From an uncultured Bacilli bacterium (GTDB lineage: Bacteria; Bacillota_I; Bacilli_A; RF39; UBA660): 64,000 bases of DNA. Positions 44,831 to 54,648 of the stretch are shown piece after piece (the first letter of the stretch is position 1; each line of letters starts with the position of its first letter). The notes below the pieces were generated by a model that ran no database searches, was not told the origin of the DNA, and was given only the letters and a program-made list of their open reading frames with translations. The stretch spans positions 32,164-96,163 of the forward strand of contig CAKOUW010000005.1 in assembly GCA_934120715.1 (NCBI GenBank), read 5' to 3'. The translations under genes were made by a program, and so were the position numbers.

Positions 44831-45937
44831 ATGAAAAAAGTAGTAATTGGTATGAGTGGTGGAGTAGATTCTTCTGTCGCAGCAATATTATTAAAGGATC
44901 AAGGCTATGATGTTATTGGCCTATTTATGCGTAACTGGGATTCTTATTCAGATGGTGAAATGAAAGGAGCCCCTGTTGGTAAAACTGGTATATGTCCTCA
45001 AGAAGAAGATTATCTTGATGCCAAAGCAGTCTGTGATAAATTAAATATTCCTCTTTATAGAAAGGACTTTGTAAAGGAATACTGGGATTATGTATTTACA
45101 TATTTCTTAGATGAATTAAAAAAGGGAAGAACTCCTAACCCCGATATAATGTGCAATAAATATATTAAATTTGATATGTTTGCTAAAGAAGCTAGAAAAT
45201 TAGGGGCTGACTATATAGCTACTGGGCACTATGCTAAGATAGAGGATGGAAAACTATATAAATCATTTGATAAAAACAAAGATCAAACTTACTTCTTATC
45301 ACAAGTAAGCAAAAAACAATTAGAAAATGTTTTGTTTCCGCTAGGTGACATAGAAAAAAAGGATGTTAGAAAAATAGCAGAAAAGTATGATTTAATAACT
45401 GCTAAGAAAAAAGATTCAACTGGTATTTGCTTTATTGGTGAAAGAAATTTTACTAACTTCTTAAGTAATTATCTTCCTAATCAAAAAGGAGATATAATAA
45501 ATATTGATACCAAAGAAAAAGTCGGTGAACATATTGGCCTAATGTATTACACAATTGGTCAAAGAAGGGGCCTAGATATTGGTGGTACAGAAGAGAGAAT
45601 GTTTGTAGTTGGAAAAGATTTAAGTAAAAATGTTTTATATATCGCAACAGGTGAGGATAATGATTATTTAGTATCTGATTCTTGTCTAGTTGACACTCTT
45701 AATTATTTAGGTGAAGAAAAACTAGAAAAATGTAATGCTAAGTTTAGATATAGACAGGAAGATATTCCAGTTGAATTAGAATGGCTAGACAGTGGTGAAT
45801 TGATAGTTAAGTATAGTCAGGGAGTAAAAAGAGTAACCCCAGGTCAAGCCTGTGTATTATATGATAATGATAGATGTCTTGGTGGCGGAATCATAAAAGA
45901 AGTAAGAAAAAATGGCCAAAAATTATGGTACCTATAA
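44831..45937 (+). CDS. mnmA: tRNA 2-thiouridine(34) synthase MnmA
   Basis: 368 residues, the normal length. MSGGVDSSVAA is the ATP PP-loop, GLFMRNWDS and PNPDIMCNKYIKF carry tRNA-binding residues and the first catalytic Cys, and DSTGICFIGERNF the second Cys. KDQTYFLSQVSK, HIGLMYYTIGQRRGLDIGG and the C-terminal beta-barrel with TPGQACVLYD complete the family. The enzyme thiolates the wobble uridine of Lys, Glu and Gln tRNAs using sulfur passed from a cysteine desulfurase. Own promoter, TTGGAGG ribosome site and own terminator. Confidence 0.97.
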   Translation: MKKVVIGMSGGVDSSVAAILLKDQGYDVIGLFMRNWDSYSDGEMKGAPVGKTGICPQEEDYLDAKAVCDKLNIPLYRKDFVKEYWDYVFTYFLDELKKGRTPNPDIMCNKYIKFDMFAKEARKLGADYIATGHYAKIEDGKLYKSFDKNKDQTYFLSQVSKKQLENVLFPLGDIEKKDVRKIAEKYDLITAKKKDSTGICFIGERNFTNFLSNYLPNQKGDIINIDTKEKVGEHIGLMYYTIGQRRGLDIGGTEERMFVVGKDLSKNVLYIATGEDNDYLVSDSCLVDTLNYLGEEKLEKCNAKFRYRQEDIPVELEWLDSGELIVKYSQGVKRVTPGQACVLYDNDRCLGGGIIKEVRKNGQKLWYL

Positions 45938-45939
45938 AG

Positions 45940-45968
45940 AAAAAATGACATAAGTCATTCTTTTTTTT
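45940..45968. terminator. Terminator of mnmA
   Basis: AATGAC, an ATAA loop and GTCATT followed by a run of eight T. It overlaps the end of the convergent regulator gene. Confidence 0.75.
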
Positions 45969-47661
45969 AATTATCTCGTACCAACGGATTAAACTCTTCT
46001 ATAGCTTTAACCAGTTTTGGATGTCTAATAACAAAATGAATAACTGGATTAAAACTCTTTGAAAGGACTACATATTTGTCTTCTATCATTGAAATAGTAA
46101 TATTTTTAAATACTCGATCATCAATAAAATTAATATCATAGTTATTGTTTTTAGTATATTCAACACTACATTTAAGATGTTCTAAATATTGTTGATAAGT
46201 ATACTTTATTTTCTTATCATAGAAAATATTATCAAGTACTAAATATGCTCCTTCTTCCATAAATTCTTCTTCTGTTAATTTATAAATACTATCACAAATT
46301 CTACTATTTTTTAAAATCTTCTTAGTATTATTTATTTCGCTTTGTCTATATTTTAATATATTATCTATATCATTTTCACTAACATTATTATTGACAAGTA
46401 TTTCAGTAAGTAAACTCTTACTTATAGTAAATAGTGGTAAGTATGAAAATATACGTTTTCTATTACCAGTAGTATTACTATCATCATCTAAGAATTTTCT
46501 ATAGCCATCTATATCTTCTGCTCTATAAATATCCATAAGTGAAGAAGCCTTTTTCAATAAGAGATTAGCTTTTTCCCTATAGTAATTAAGTTCAATCTTA
46601 TTATTAGATAAATAATATTTTCCCTTATTATGATATCCCTTTATACATTCACCTGCCAAAAAGGCACTACCAGATACATAATTAAGATGATTATAAACAC
46701 TATTCTTAACCTCTTTTAAGTAGTATGGTGATACTTGTCCAGTCATATAAATAGGTATCCAACTTTCAAGTCCCAACATCATTTCATTAAAAGGTCTATC
46801 TAAATTATGAATAATATTTAGATGTAGGCCTTTTTTTAAACTAACCGCAATTGCAAACATCCATTTCTTTCCAAAATCAACATCTTTAGCCATATCTTCC
46901 ATAGGCATATCACTACACATAAATATATCATCCATAGATTTAGAAAGAACGGTAGCTTTAAAAAAGTCTAATTCTCCATTTTTCATTTCAGAAATACCAT
47001 AGTAATTTTTACTCTTTACCCTATAAAAAGGAATTGTAGGAACTTTAAGTTTATCGAACTTTATTACCTTAATAAAATCATTTAAGTCAAAATCATCTAA
47101 CTTTTTCAAAAAATTATCTATACCCTTAACAGTATCAGATTTATTAGTTATAATCCATTGGCTAATTAATTCTAAATTTATTTTATCGTTACAATTAATA
47201 ATCGATAAGAGAGTATGTTGCCATTGTTTATTATTATATTTTTTATATATGAAAGAAGCTAACGAGTTAACAAATTCCTCTTTATTTGCTGGAATTCTTT
47301 CACCATTTCTTATTCTAGATAAATATGAAGGGTCAAAATTTAAATCTTTAGCTAGTTCCCTAGCATTGATATTAAAAGTATCTATTAGTTTATTTAAATT
47401 GCATCTTACAGTTTCAAAATCAATATCAGAACTTTCTATAGTATTATTTAATTCTATAAAAATATCTTCACTTGTAAATTTATTATTGGATAGGGTAGCT
47501 AATGCCTTACTAATTTTATTAAGACTAGAAGTACTAGGAATTCTACTACCATTTTTATATCTACTTATAACCGATTCAGAAATACTTGAATAATTAGCTA
47601 CTTCTTTTGAACTGCAACCTATTAGGCTTAAATATTTATTAAAAACCTCACAAAACCTCAT
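45967..47661 (-). CDS. Large regulator with two N-terminal HTH domains
   Basis: 564 residues. Two Cro/CI-type helix-turn-helix domains stand in tandem: the first at ~5-55 (SSKEVANYSSISESVISRYK), the second at ~85-135 (NARELAKDLNFDPSYLSRIR), each with a following GERIP/GSRIP-type turn. The remaining ~420 residues are a cytoplasmic domain with GLHLNIIHNLDRPFNEMMLG and ESWIPIYMTGQVSPYYL, a pattern I have seen in Firmicutes regulators of unknown ligand. The ATG follows GGAGATGAAATT, with a TATAAT-rich region behind it. The target and effector are unknown. Head-to-head with the zinc-ribbon gene at 47817, whose promoter it might control. Confidence 0.75.
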   Translation of the reverse strand: MRFCEVFNKYLSLIGCSSKEVANYSSISESVISRYKNGSRIPSTSSLNKISKALATLSNNKFTSEDIFIELNNTIESSDIDFETVRCNLNKLIDTFNINARELAKDLNFDPSYLSRIRNGERIPANKEEFVNSLASFIYKKYNNKQWQHTLLSIINCNDKINLELISQWIITNKSDTVKGIDNFLKKLDDFDLNDFIKVIKFDKLKVPTIPFYRVKSKNYYGISEMKNGELDFFKATVLSKSMDDIFMCSDMPMEDMAKDVDFGKKWMFAIAVSLKKGLHLNIIHNLDRPFNEMMLGLESWIPIYMTGQVSPYYLKEVKNSVYNHLNYVSGSAFLAGECIKGYHNKGKYYLSNNKIELNYYREKANLLLKKASSLMDIYRAEDIDGYRKFLDDDSNTTGNRKRIFSYLPLFTISKSLLTEILVNNNVSENDIDNILKYRQSEINNTKKILKNSRICDSIYKLTEEEFMEEGAYLVLDNIFYDKKIKYTYQQYLEHLKCSVEYTKNNNYDINFIDDRVFKNITISMIEDKYVVLSKSFNPVIHFVIRHPKLVKAIEEFNPLVRDN

Positions 47662-47816
47662 AATTTCATCTCCAATTAATTATATAATAACATATGGAAC
47701 AAAAAAATTGTAAAAAAAATTGTCAAATTGTCATTGCCTATTCAGTAAATACGCTACAAAACGACACGCAAATATCTTATACTTAGAGTAAGTAGAAGAT
47801 TATAAGAGGTGATGAT

Positions 47817-48536
47817 ATGGCATTAATAAAGTGCCCAGAATGTAATAATAAAATAAGTGATCAAGCAGAATCATGTCCAAAATGTGGTTATGAATTAAAA
47901 CCATCTAAAAAAAGTGAGCCACTTAAGATAAAAAGTATAAAAGAAGGCTTCAATAATAAATATCTATTAATAATTATTGTAGTTGCGGTTGGTCTATTTC
48001 TTATGTTTAATCAAAACAAGACTAATAATAATGGTACTACTCCAAGTGGTGGTACTGGTGGAGAAACATCCCCATCATCTAATAGTGGTTACCAAATTTA
48101 TACAAATAGTAAGTTAGGTTACAGTTTTGAATATCCAAGTAATTACAAAATAACTGCTGATAAAGATGGCTTTATTTATGCATCTCAAAATACTAATGGT
48201 AGCTCTGCCACAATACCATATGTAATCATAGGTAGATATGATAAATTTAACAATGGTGTTCAGTTTTTAAATAGCTTTACTGACTATTTAAGAAAAGAGT
48301 ATAGTGATTTAAAAATAACCATAGATTTATTATCAGGAGTTATTGGTAATAGAACCGTCTATGGCATTGCTTATAATTATACTTCAAATGGTCATTTAAT
48401 AGTTGATAATAGATATGCTGTTGTAATAAATAATAGAGTTTACATGGTGGGAACAAAAGAAGAAAACACTAATAGTAATGAAATAAATAATGTAACATCA
48501 CATATTTTAGAAACATTAACAGAAGGAGGCAATTAA
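47817..48536 (+). CDS. Zinc-ribbon membrane protein with PsbP-like extracellular domain
   Basis: 239 residues. The N terminus is a zinc ribbon ([14 protein letters not shown]...SCPKCGYEL, two CxxC knuckles). A helix (~52-65), a Ser/Gly/Thr linker and a domain from [20 protein letters not shown] onward resemble PsbP-like/DUF1795-type folds found on exported bacterial proteins. Its ribosome site is AGAGGTGATG. The next gene begins two bases after the stop and also starts with MALIKCPEC, so the pair share a cytoplasmic zinc-ribbon module. The function is unknown. Confidence 0.75.
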   Translation: MALIKCPECNNKISDQAESCPKCGYELKPSKKSEPLKIKSIKEGFNNKYLLIIIVVAVGLFLMFNQNKTNNNGTTPSGGTGGETSPSSNSGYQIYTNSKLGYSFEYPSNYKITADKDGFIYASQNTNGSSATIPYVIIGRYDKFNNGVQFLNSFTDYLRKEYSDLKITIDLLSGVIGNRTVYGIAYNYTSNGHLIVDNRYAVVINNRVYMVGTKEENTNSNEINNVTSHILETLTEGGN

Positions 48537-48537
48537 T

Positions 48538-49704
48538 ATGGCATTAATTAAATGTCCAGAATGCGAAAAAGAAATATCATCTAGCGCTAAGACATGTCCA
48601 CATTGCGGAATTAAACTTGAAAAAATTTCTTGCCCAGAATGTGGCAAAAAACTAAAAGGAGATGAAACAAACTGTCCTGATTGTGGTTATCCAATTACTA
48701 AAAAAACTAATAGTAGTATAAATAACATCATCTCAGAAAATTTAGATAAAATAACAGGAGCTAAATCAAAAAGCTATGTAACTTTTAAAGACTTATTTAA
48801 GAATACTTTTCAAAAACATACTGATGAAGAATTAGATGAAGTATTTGTATGTGGATCTAAAAAAACAACTCCAAAAATAAAAGACATTAATCCTAATAAA
48901 GCCAGTGCCTGGGTATATTTTAAAATACTAGTATTCTTTTTAATAGCCTATATACCAACAAGAATTGGTTTTATACAATACGGTAATACTAACTTCTTAC
49001 CAGCAATGATTATGTTAGGTGCTTTTGCTATACCAGTTGCAATATTAATTTTCTTCTTTGAAATAAACATCTTTAGAAATATACCATTTTATAAGGTTGT
49101 GAAATACTTTATTCTAGGAGGAGCCTTAAGTTTAATACTTGCTATATTATTCCTCTCACTTGATTTTAATACTGATATAACAACTTATACTGGAGCCTTA
49201 ATGGTTGGACTTCTTGAAGAAATTCCTAAAGCTACTATTGTTGCTTTATTCTTATATAAAAATAAAAACTGTAATTATATATTAAATGGACTATTAGTAG
49301 GAGCTGCCGTAGGTGCCGGATTTGCCGCTTTTGAAACAGCTGGCTATATCTTAAGAAATGGCATGAGTGGTGGTGTCCAATCAATGTTATACGTAATTAA
49401 ACTAAGAGGTTTTCTAGCACCAGGTGGTCATGTTGCCTGGGCTGCTATAGAAGGAGCTGCTCTAATGTACGTTAAAGGCTTTGAAAAACTAGATAAAAAA
49501 CATTTCAATGATAGAAGATTTCTATTAATATGCCTAATACCAATACTATTACATGGAATATGGGATATGCCAATTGAGACACCATACTGCTTACTACAAA
49601 TAGCTCTAACAGTAGCTGCTTGGCTAGTTATAATATATTTTATAAACTTAGGACTAAAACAAATTGATGATGCTAAAGCAATGAACAAAATAGAAGAAAA
49701 CTAA
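48538..49704 (+). CDS. PrsW-family intramembrane protease with zinc ribbons
   Basis: 388 residues. Two N-terminal zinc ribbons (four CxxC/CxxH knuckles, ~6-60) precede about nine membrane helices. The PrsW metalloprotease motifs are in place: LLEEIPKATIV (EExxK), GFAAFETAGYI (FxxxE), PGGHVAWAA and ILLHGIWDMP (HxxxD). In Bacillus subtilis PrsW cleaves the anti-sigma factor RsiW. No sigma/anti-sigma pair is adjacent, so the substrate may be the partner protein upstream or lie elsewhere. GAAGGAGGC gives a strong ribosome site within the upstream gene's end. Confidence 0.87.
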   Translation: MALIKCPECEKEISSSAKTCPHCGIKLEKISCPECGKKLKGDETNCPDCGYPITKKTNSSINNIISENLDKITGAKSKSYVTFKDLFKNTFQKHTDEELDEVFVCGSKKTTPKIKDINPNKASAWVYFKILVFFLIAYIPTRIGFIQYGNTNFLPAMIMLGAFAIPVAILIFFFEINIFRNIPFYKVVKYFILGGALSLILAILFLSLDFNTDITTYTGALMVGLLEEIPKATIVALFLYKNKNCNYILNGLLVGAAVGAGFAAFETAGYILRNGMSGGVQSMLYVIKLRGFLAPGGHVAWAAIEGAALMYVKGFEKLDKKHFNDRRFLLICLIPILLHGIWDMPIETPYCLLQIALTVAAWLVIIYFINLGLKQIDDAKAMNKIEEN

Positions 49705-49710
49705 CAGATT

Positions 49711-49749
49711 GGACTACTAAATATTTTTTATATAAAGTAGTCCTTTTGA
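49711..49749 (+). terminator. Terminator of the zinc-ribbon operon
   Basis: GGACTACT and AGTAGTCC (8 bp) enclose an AT-rich loop of 17 bases and precede TTTT. Confidence 0.75.
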
Positions 49750-49776
49750 ATATTAAATATGAATAAGAGGAGAAAT

Positions 49777-50877
49777 ATGTTAAAAAAAATAAAAGAAAAT
49801 AGAACGATTATTATAATCTTACTAATAGTAGTTGCCCTAATATTTATATATCCATACACTAAAAAAACTACTAAGAAGGGTGTAATTGGTACAGATTCAA
49901 AAGTAAAAATAAAGGCCAACGAAGTAAGTAAAATAACTTTAGAAGATTATAAAACAGATATCTTTTCTATGAAAAAACCAAAAGGATGGACGATTGAGAC
50001 TGGTGGTTCTGGAATATATTATGCTATAAAAGTTAGTGATCCAAATGATTCAAATAACGGCATCTTTCTCATGTTAAAGATTCAGCCACTATTAAAAAGT
50101 AACGAGGCTAAAAAACAATGGAATGATTATTATAATCTTACTGGTAAAAATCAACAATATAAATTATTTGCTGAAGCAGTAGTACTAGATAATCCAACTA
50201 CTGAAGGCTTCTATCAAAAGTTTAATGAGATAGGAAGTTATATTAAAATGATAGAGCCAACATTTGCTTCATTTAACTTCCCAGTTTACAAAGACTTTAA
50301 AAAAGAAGAAGAGCAGGAGAGCAGTGCTTCTATGAAAAGTTACGCCCTAGATAGTAAAGTTTTAAGAGCAACATTTACTGGTGAAAACGATAAAAAAGGA
50401 GAGGGACTTTTCCTATCATCAATTGTTAACTTTGGTGACCAAAACACCAATGGAGCTGACTTTTCATACTATATGGTTTATGACATAATGACAATAACTT
50501 CATCAGATGCAAAATTAATAGACTATAAAGATCTATTATTAGAATCAATTAACTCAATAGAATTTAGTGATAGTTATGTTCAAAAAACTATTGATAACAG
50601 TAATGCCCAAACACAACAAGCTCTAAAAATTAATGCTGAAATACAAGCAGCCTTTGATTCCTATATGAGTGCCTGGGAAAATCGTCAAAAGTCATATGAT
50701 ATTATGAGTCAAAAGCAAAGTGATGCAACCCTTGGCTATGAAAGAGTCTACAATGTAGATACCGGTGAAATATATAAAGCTTATAATGGCTTTACAGATG
50801 ATTATGATGGCAAACAATATAAAAGTATAACAGATGAAATGTATGCAGAAAAAACATCTGGTTATATAGAAAAATAA
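49777..50877 (+). CDS. Membrane-anchored extracellular protein of unknown function
   Basis: About 366 residues from ATG 49777, which follows AGAGGAGAAAT; the frame from 49759 has no site. A Lys-rich start and helix (IIIILLIVVALIFIYPY) anchor it. The extracellular part begins with FSMKKPKGWTIETGGSGIYY, again a PsbP-like opening like the protein at 47.8 kb, and ends in a Gln/Ser-rich helical stretch. Followed by its own terminator. No enzyme motif is evident. Confidence 0.72.
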   Translation: MLKKIKENRTIIIILLIVVALIFIYPYTKKTTKKGVIGTDSKVKIKANEVSKITLEDYKTDIFSMKKPKGWTIETGGSGIYYAIKVSDPNDSNNGIFLMLKIQPLLKSNEAKKQWNDYYNLTGKNQQYKLFAEAVVLDNPTTEGFYQKFNEIGSYIKMIEPTFASFNFPVYKDFKKEEEQESSASMKSYALDSKVLRATFTGENDKKGEGLFLSSIVNFGDQNTNGADFSYYMVYDIMTITSSDAKLIDYKDLLLESINSIEFSDSYVQKTIDNSNAQTQQALKINAEIQAAFDSYMSAWENRQKSYDIMSQKQSDATLGYERVYNVDTGEIYKAYNGFTDDYDGKQYKSITDEMYAEKTSGYIEK

Positions 50878-50883
50878 TAAGTT

Positions 50884-50908
50884 AACATAGCAAAAGCTAT
50901 GTTTTTTA
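50884..50908 (+). terminator. Terminator
   Basis: AACATAGC, an AAAA loop and GCTATGTT (8 bp) followed by TTTT. Confidence 0.88.
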
Positions 50909-51008
50909 AATGCCTAAAAAATTATTGCTAATTAGAATAATGTGAGTATAATAAAAGTACTTAAATTCCTAAAAAACGCAAATGATATAAAAATAAGTGG
51001 AGGTATTT

Positions 51009-52154
51009 ATGACATATTTAGAACTAATAACAACAACTCTAAAATTTATTAAAAATGAAGATTTAGCTTCTTCATACTATGACTTCTGGTACAATGGTGA
51101 TCCTAAAAAAATTAAACAAGGACAAAAACAAACTGCCGGTTTGGGTTTAATGTATCTTACTATGAAAGTGTTACAATCTAACGGTATAGTTATAAATGAT
51201 GAGCTACTATCAAAAATAGAACAAAACCTAACAGGATATGAAATAGATTTAATAGGGACATTAATTAAAGCCACTTCTACAACCGATGATAAAGTTGAAA
51301 ATGATTTATATACTATTGAAATGCTAAGAAAGATTGATAATGAAGAGGACATGGAAGAAAGAGAAAAGTTATTAGATGAATTGGCTGAAAACATTATTGA
51401 AAAAGCTATGGCAAGTATAGTCCAAAATATCCAAATGAGTGTTGTAGATTACCCAATTAATACCCTTATCAAAAACACCGTAACAGTACTACCAGAACTT
51501 CTTTTTACTCAAACTGGCCAGAGGTATTTACCAAAAGAATTTAATGTTAGTGGACAAGTTCTAAATATAAAATGCCATAGACTATTAAGAGAACAATTGA
51601 TCATTCATAAAATAGGCCATAATACATTTTATTTAAATGGATATAATTCACTATACTATTCTATTAAAGCTGCTAATGTTATACTAAACTTAGCTAGAAA
51701 AGGTGACTACAGTGGTCTAAGAAAATTAGATGCAATAGATGAATCCATAAGTATTATTGAAACGGATAAAATAGAACGCTCTATGTATCAGGCCAAAAAT
51801 ATTGATATGAAAAATGCCCTTGAAATAGTTTATGAAGCCAGAGATAAAAGTAAATTTGATTTAGAAGAACAATCACTATTACCAGAAGGAGAGTACCATA
51901 ATCAAGCTGATGAATTTATAGACTTTATATTAAGTGATCCAACAATAAATGAGACATTTTCAGCTAGAGAAATAGCCTTAATTTTACTTAATTATTATAA
52001 TCCAAAAGAAGATAATCCTAAAACATCACTTCAAGAAAGTATGCCATCTATAAAAAGAATCCTAGAAAGTACTAGTAATTCATATCAAAAAGGAAGACAA
52101 CTAAGCCACCTAGCCGAGAAAAAGTCAACTGGACCACAACTAATAAAAAAATAG
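51009..52154 (+). CDS. Cytoplasmic protein of unknown function
   Basis: 381 residues from ATG 51009 (site GTGGAGGTATTT; the GTG at 50997 is inside it). No signal or membrane helix. The protein looks alpha-helical with an acidic patch at ~100-130 and a C-terminal Lys/Gln-rich end. I find no catalytic motif and do not recognise a family. It stands alone between terminators. Confidence 0.7.
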   Translation: MTYLELITTTLKFIKNEDLASSYYDFWYNGDPKKIKQGQKQTAGLGLMYLTMKVLQSNGIVINDELLSKIEQNLTGYEIDLIGTLIKATSTTDDKVENDLYTIEMLRKIDNEEDMEEREKLLDELAENIIEKAMASIVQNIQMSVVDYPINTLIKNTVTVLPELLFTQTGQRYLPKEFNVSGQVLNIKCHRLLREQLIIHKIGHNTFYLNGYNSLYYSIKAANVILNLARKGDYSGLRKLDAIDESISIIETDKIERSMYQAKNIDMKNALEIVYEARDKSKFDLEEQSLLPEGEYHNQADEFIDFILSDPTINETFSAREIALILLNYYNPKEDNPKTSLQESMPSIKRILESTSNSYQKGRQLSHLAEKKSTGPQLIKK

Positions 52155-52162
52155 TCAAAATT

Positions 52163-52187
52163 TTAGCCTTAAATGGCTTTTTTTATC
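52163..52187 (+). terminator. Weak terminator
   Basis: AGCC and GGCT with a six-base loop followed by six further T. The stem is only 4 bp. Confidence 0.45.
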
Positions 52188-52215
52188 GAAACTTATTATT
52201 ATTTTTAACCCCTTA

Positions 52216-52235
52216 ACATAGTATTAATTAAGGAG
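52216..52235 (+). promoter_or_regulatory. ACATA motif and ribosome site shared by three surface-type genes
   Basis: ACATAGTATT begins 15 bases before AGGAG. The genes at 54131-54520 and 55427-57298 have ACATAAGTTT and ACATATATTA at 14 bases from their ribosome sites. The CATAnnnT(T/A) pattern resembles the -10 of sporulation sigma factors K/E, but no matching -35 is visible. Confidence 0.35.
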
Positions 52236-52240
52236 TTTAT

Positions 52241-54106
52241 ATGACAATTATTGATGATAATACAGTAGTAGTCTTTTCTAGTACAGAGCTTAAAAATGTA
52301 TTAGAAAATGATAATGAATATACATATATTTATTTTGGAGATAATATTTCTCTAGATAGTGGTATTAAAATAGCAAGTACTAAAACAAATATCACTATAG
52401 ATGGAACTTATAATTCAATAGTTCATAGTTTTGAAGATAGAAAAAGTCTTGTCAGTAGTGATACTATTAATGTATCATATCCATCAATTCTTAAAGTAAA
52501 AGTCTGTAATATGAATGTTACAGGACATAACTATTATGGAGTTATATACGTTCCAGAAAATACATCATACAAAAATATTATTGTTGAATATAATAATATC
52601 ACTTATATTGGACCTCAACTATCATATAATCCTATAGGTCTTACAAGATTTATAGATTGTAATATTACTATTCAAGATAGTGACATAACAGTAGGTAATG
52701 AAGTAGCCGAATGTAATCAAATAGAAATAGGTGGTACAACAAGCATCATTCATAAATCAAAGAGTAATTCAGCTTTTTGGTTTCGCAATACCAATCCTTC
52801 ATTAAAAATTCTAACTAATTCTATAGTTGATTTTATTAGTGAAAATAGAGAATTATTTTATGGTGTAAACAATCTATCATTCTCAGTTTTAAGTAATGCT
52901 AATTTTTCAGTTACCTCTCATAATGGTATGGCCTATAACAATAATGGTACATTAGATAGTATTATATATTCTAATGCCACCTTTATCTTAAAGCAAACAG
53001 CTCGTAATGGTAGTTATGCCACTTGGTATAGTTATGGCTCAATTACCCTAAATGATAATGCTTCCCTAACTATTATTAATAATTATGAAAATATCACTTC
53101 ATCAAATTATAATATTACTTTTTCTAGTAACAGTAGCTTTAATTTAAACAATCCTAAAAAAGTAGTCTTATATAATAAAACTGCCAATATTATAAATTCT
53201 TCATCTAGTATACCATTTACCTTTGAATTTTCTAGAACAAATCTATTCACAACAGCTATTCAAATGGATGAAGATATCTCCCTTTCAACTCTACCAAACT
53301 ATTCTTGGTATAAAGAAAATGCAACTTCTAAAATAAGTGGTACTTTTAACTCAAGTAGTACAAAAATAACAAGTCATAATTATACAGAAGAAGAGTTAAA
53401 AAACTTACCTAGTATTGATAATTTTATCTTTACCAATAAAAAAATATTTTCAGTAGGAGACTTCTTATTTAGAGTAGATGCCTTAACTGATACTGATCTT
53501 AATATTAGTGGAAAAACTCTACCTCTAGCTAGCATTTTAATATCTTATGATAATGTAAGTACTGTTGTAAAAGCTGATAGTGATGGTAATTTTAATTATT
53601 CTTATGACTCGCCATTACCAATTGGAACTCCTATTAGTTTTAATGCTAAAACATATAATGACTTGCTATATCATACTAAAAATATTGAAATTGTCTATAG
53701 TGGTGAACTACTATTAGAAAGTGCTTCAAAGATTGTAGATTTTAAACTAGAACCAATCAGCAAAAATCCATTATTATGTCCAAGAGCAAGTGAATTAGTA
53801 GTCAATGTTATAGACTCTAGAGTAGCAAGTACTGCTTGGAAATTATATGCATCAATTAAGAGAGATTTAACTTCCCAAACAGGTGCTATCTTAAAAGATG
53901 CTTTAGTTTATAAAAATAAAGATGGTACAATATTACCTCTTTCAACTACACCAACCCTTGTCTATACTGGAACTAAAAATAGTGGAAGTACTCTTAATAC
54001 CAAAGTTAGTTGGAGTGATGAGGAAGGTATCTTACTTATGATTAATGATAAAGTTATTAGTGATATGGAATATGAAACTAATATTATCTGGACTATAGAA
54101 GAATAA
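52241..54106 (+). CDS. Pectate-lyase-like adhesive protein with WxL-like C terminus, no signal peptide
   Basis: 621 residues. The first ~330 look like the right-handed helix/'pectate-lyase-like adhesive' module (VVVFSSTELKNVLENDNEYT, LDSGIKIASTKTNITIDGTY). The last ~120 resemble a WxL domain: NVIDSRVASTAWKLYASI, LVYTGTKNSG and YETNIIWTIEE, with the paired W-x-L/I motifs. In lactic acid bacteria and Listeria WxL domains bind peptidoglycan and such proteins carry a signal peptide. Here the frame starts directly with the helix module after AAGGAGTTT, preceded by a terminator, so there is no room for one. A close paralogue lies at 55.4-57.3 kb in opposite orientation. Domain calls are from pattern only. 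Confidence 0.65.
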   Translation: MTIIDDNTVVVFSSTELKNVLENDNEYTYIYFGDNISLDSGIKIASTKTNITIDGTYNSIVHSFEDRKSLVSSDTINVSYPSILKVKVCNMNVTGHNYYGVIYVPENTSYKNIIVEYNNITYIGPQLSYNPIGLTRFIDCNITIQDSDITVGNEVAECNQIEIGGTTSIIHKSKSNSAFWFRNTNPSLKILTNSIVDFISENRELFYGVNNLSFSVLSNANFSVTSHNGMAYNNNGTLDSIIYSNATFILKQTARNGSYATWYSYGSITLNDNASLTIINNYENITSSNYNITFSSNSSFNLNNPKKVVLYNKTANIINSSSSIPFTFEFSRTNLFTTAIQMDEDISLSTLPNYSWYKENATSKISGTFNSSSTKITSHNYTEEELKNLPSIDNFIFTNKKIFSVGDFLFRVDALTDTDLNISGKTLPLASILISYDNVSTVVKADSDGNFNYSYDSPLPIGTPISFNAKTYNDLLYHTKNIEIVYSGELLLESASKIVDFKLEPISKNPLLCPRASELVVNVIDSRVASTAWKLYASIKRDLTSQTGAILKDALVYKNKDGTILPLSTTPTLVYTGTKNSGSTLNTKVSWSDEEGILLMINDKVISDMEYETNIIWTIEE

Positions 54107-54133
54107 AAAGTTACTTTAAAAGTAGCCTTTTTA
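54105..54133. terminator. Bidirectional terminator between convergent genes
   Basis: AAAAAGTTACTT and AAGTAGCCTTTTT form an imperfect stem with A- and T-runs on both sides. Confidence 0.6.
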
Positions 54134-54520
54134 TTTCTTCTCAACTTGAAATGTAATAGTTTTTTTACCCTTAGCCTCTATATCAGTTAAAGATATAGAA
54201 AGCTTTCCAGAACTACTGTCCCATGTATATTGAGGTGTACTAATTTTAACACCATCAACAGTCACACTATCATCAACAAGTGATATTAATGATATATCTA
54301 ATATATCAGTAACAACAGGTCCTACATAATCATAATCAGTATCATTACTTACAACAATAGTATATGTTAATAAACCATCACTCCAAATCATTTTATCAGC
54401 TGTTTTAGTAGCGATTAAACCTTTAAGCATAGTTACTACTAGTGCCTGAGTAGAAATTTCTGTTGGAATACTATTATAATTACCAAGAACAGTAGCCGTA
54501 TTATTTAATTCAGTTTCCAT
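54131..54520 (-). CDS. Small DUF11-like protein, no signal peptide
   Basis: 129 residues. LIATKTADKMIWSDGLLTYT followed by IVVSNDTDYDYVGPVVTDIL is the core of the DUF11 (TIGR01451-type) beta-sandwich repeat, and KKTITFQVEKK its last strand. The N terminus METELNNTATVLGNYNS resembles short DUF11 proteins of spore-forming Clostridia and Bacilli that also lack signal peptides. Start preceded by AGGAGGTTGAT. It lies between the two WxL-like paralogues and shares the upstream ACATA motif with them, suggesting one structure. Confidence 0.65.
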   Translation of the reverse strand: METELNNTATVLGNYNSIPTEISTQALVVTMLKGLIATKTADKMIWSDGLLTYTIVVSNDTDYDYVGPVVTDILDISLISLVDDSVTVDGVKISTPQYTWDSSSGKLSISLTDIEAKGKKTITFQVEKK

Positions 54521-54648
54521 ATCAACCTCCTAATAAAACTTATGTCATTGTAATAGGCAAAATGCTTGATTAAATTAAGAGATAAATTTTCATCTAAATT
54601 GACATGTTGCCAATATCTAGTTAAAATATCTAAGTAGGAGTTGATTTT

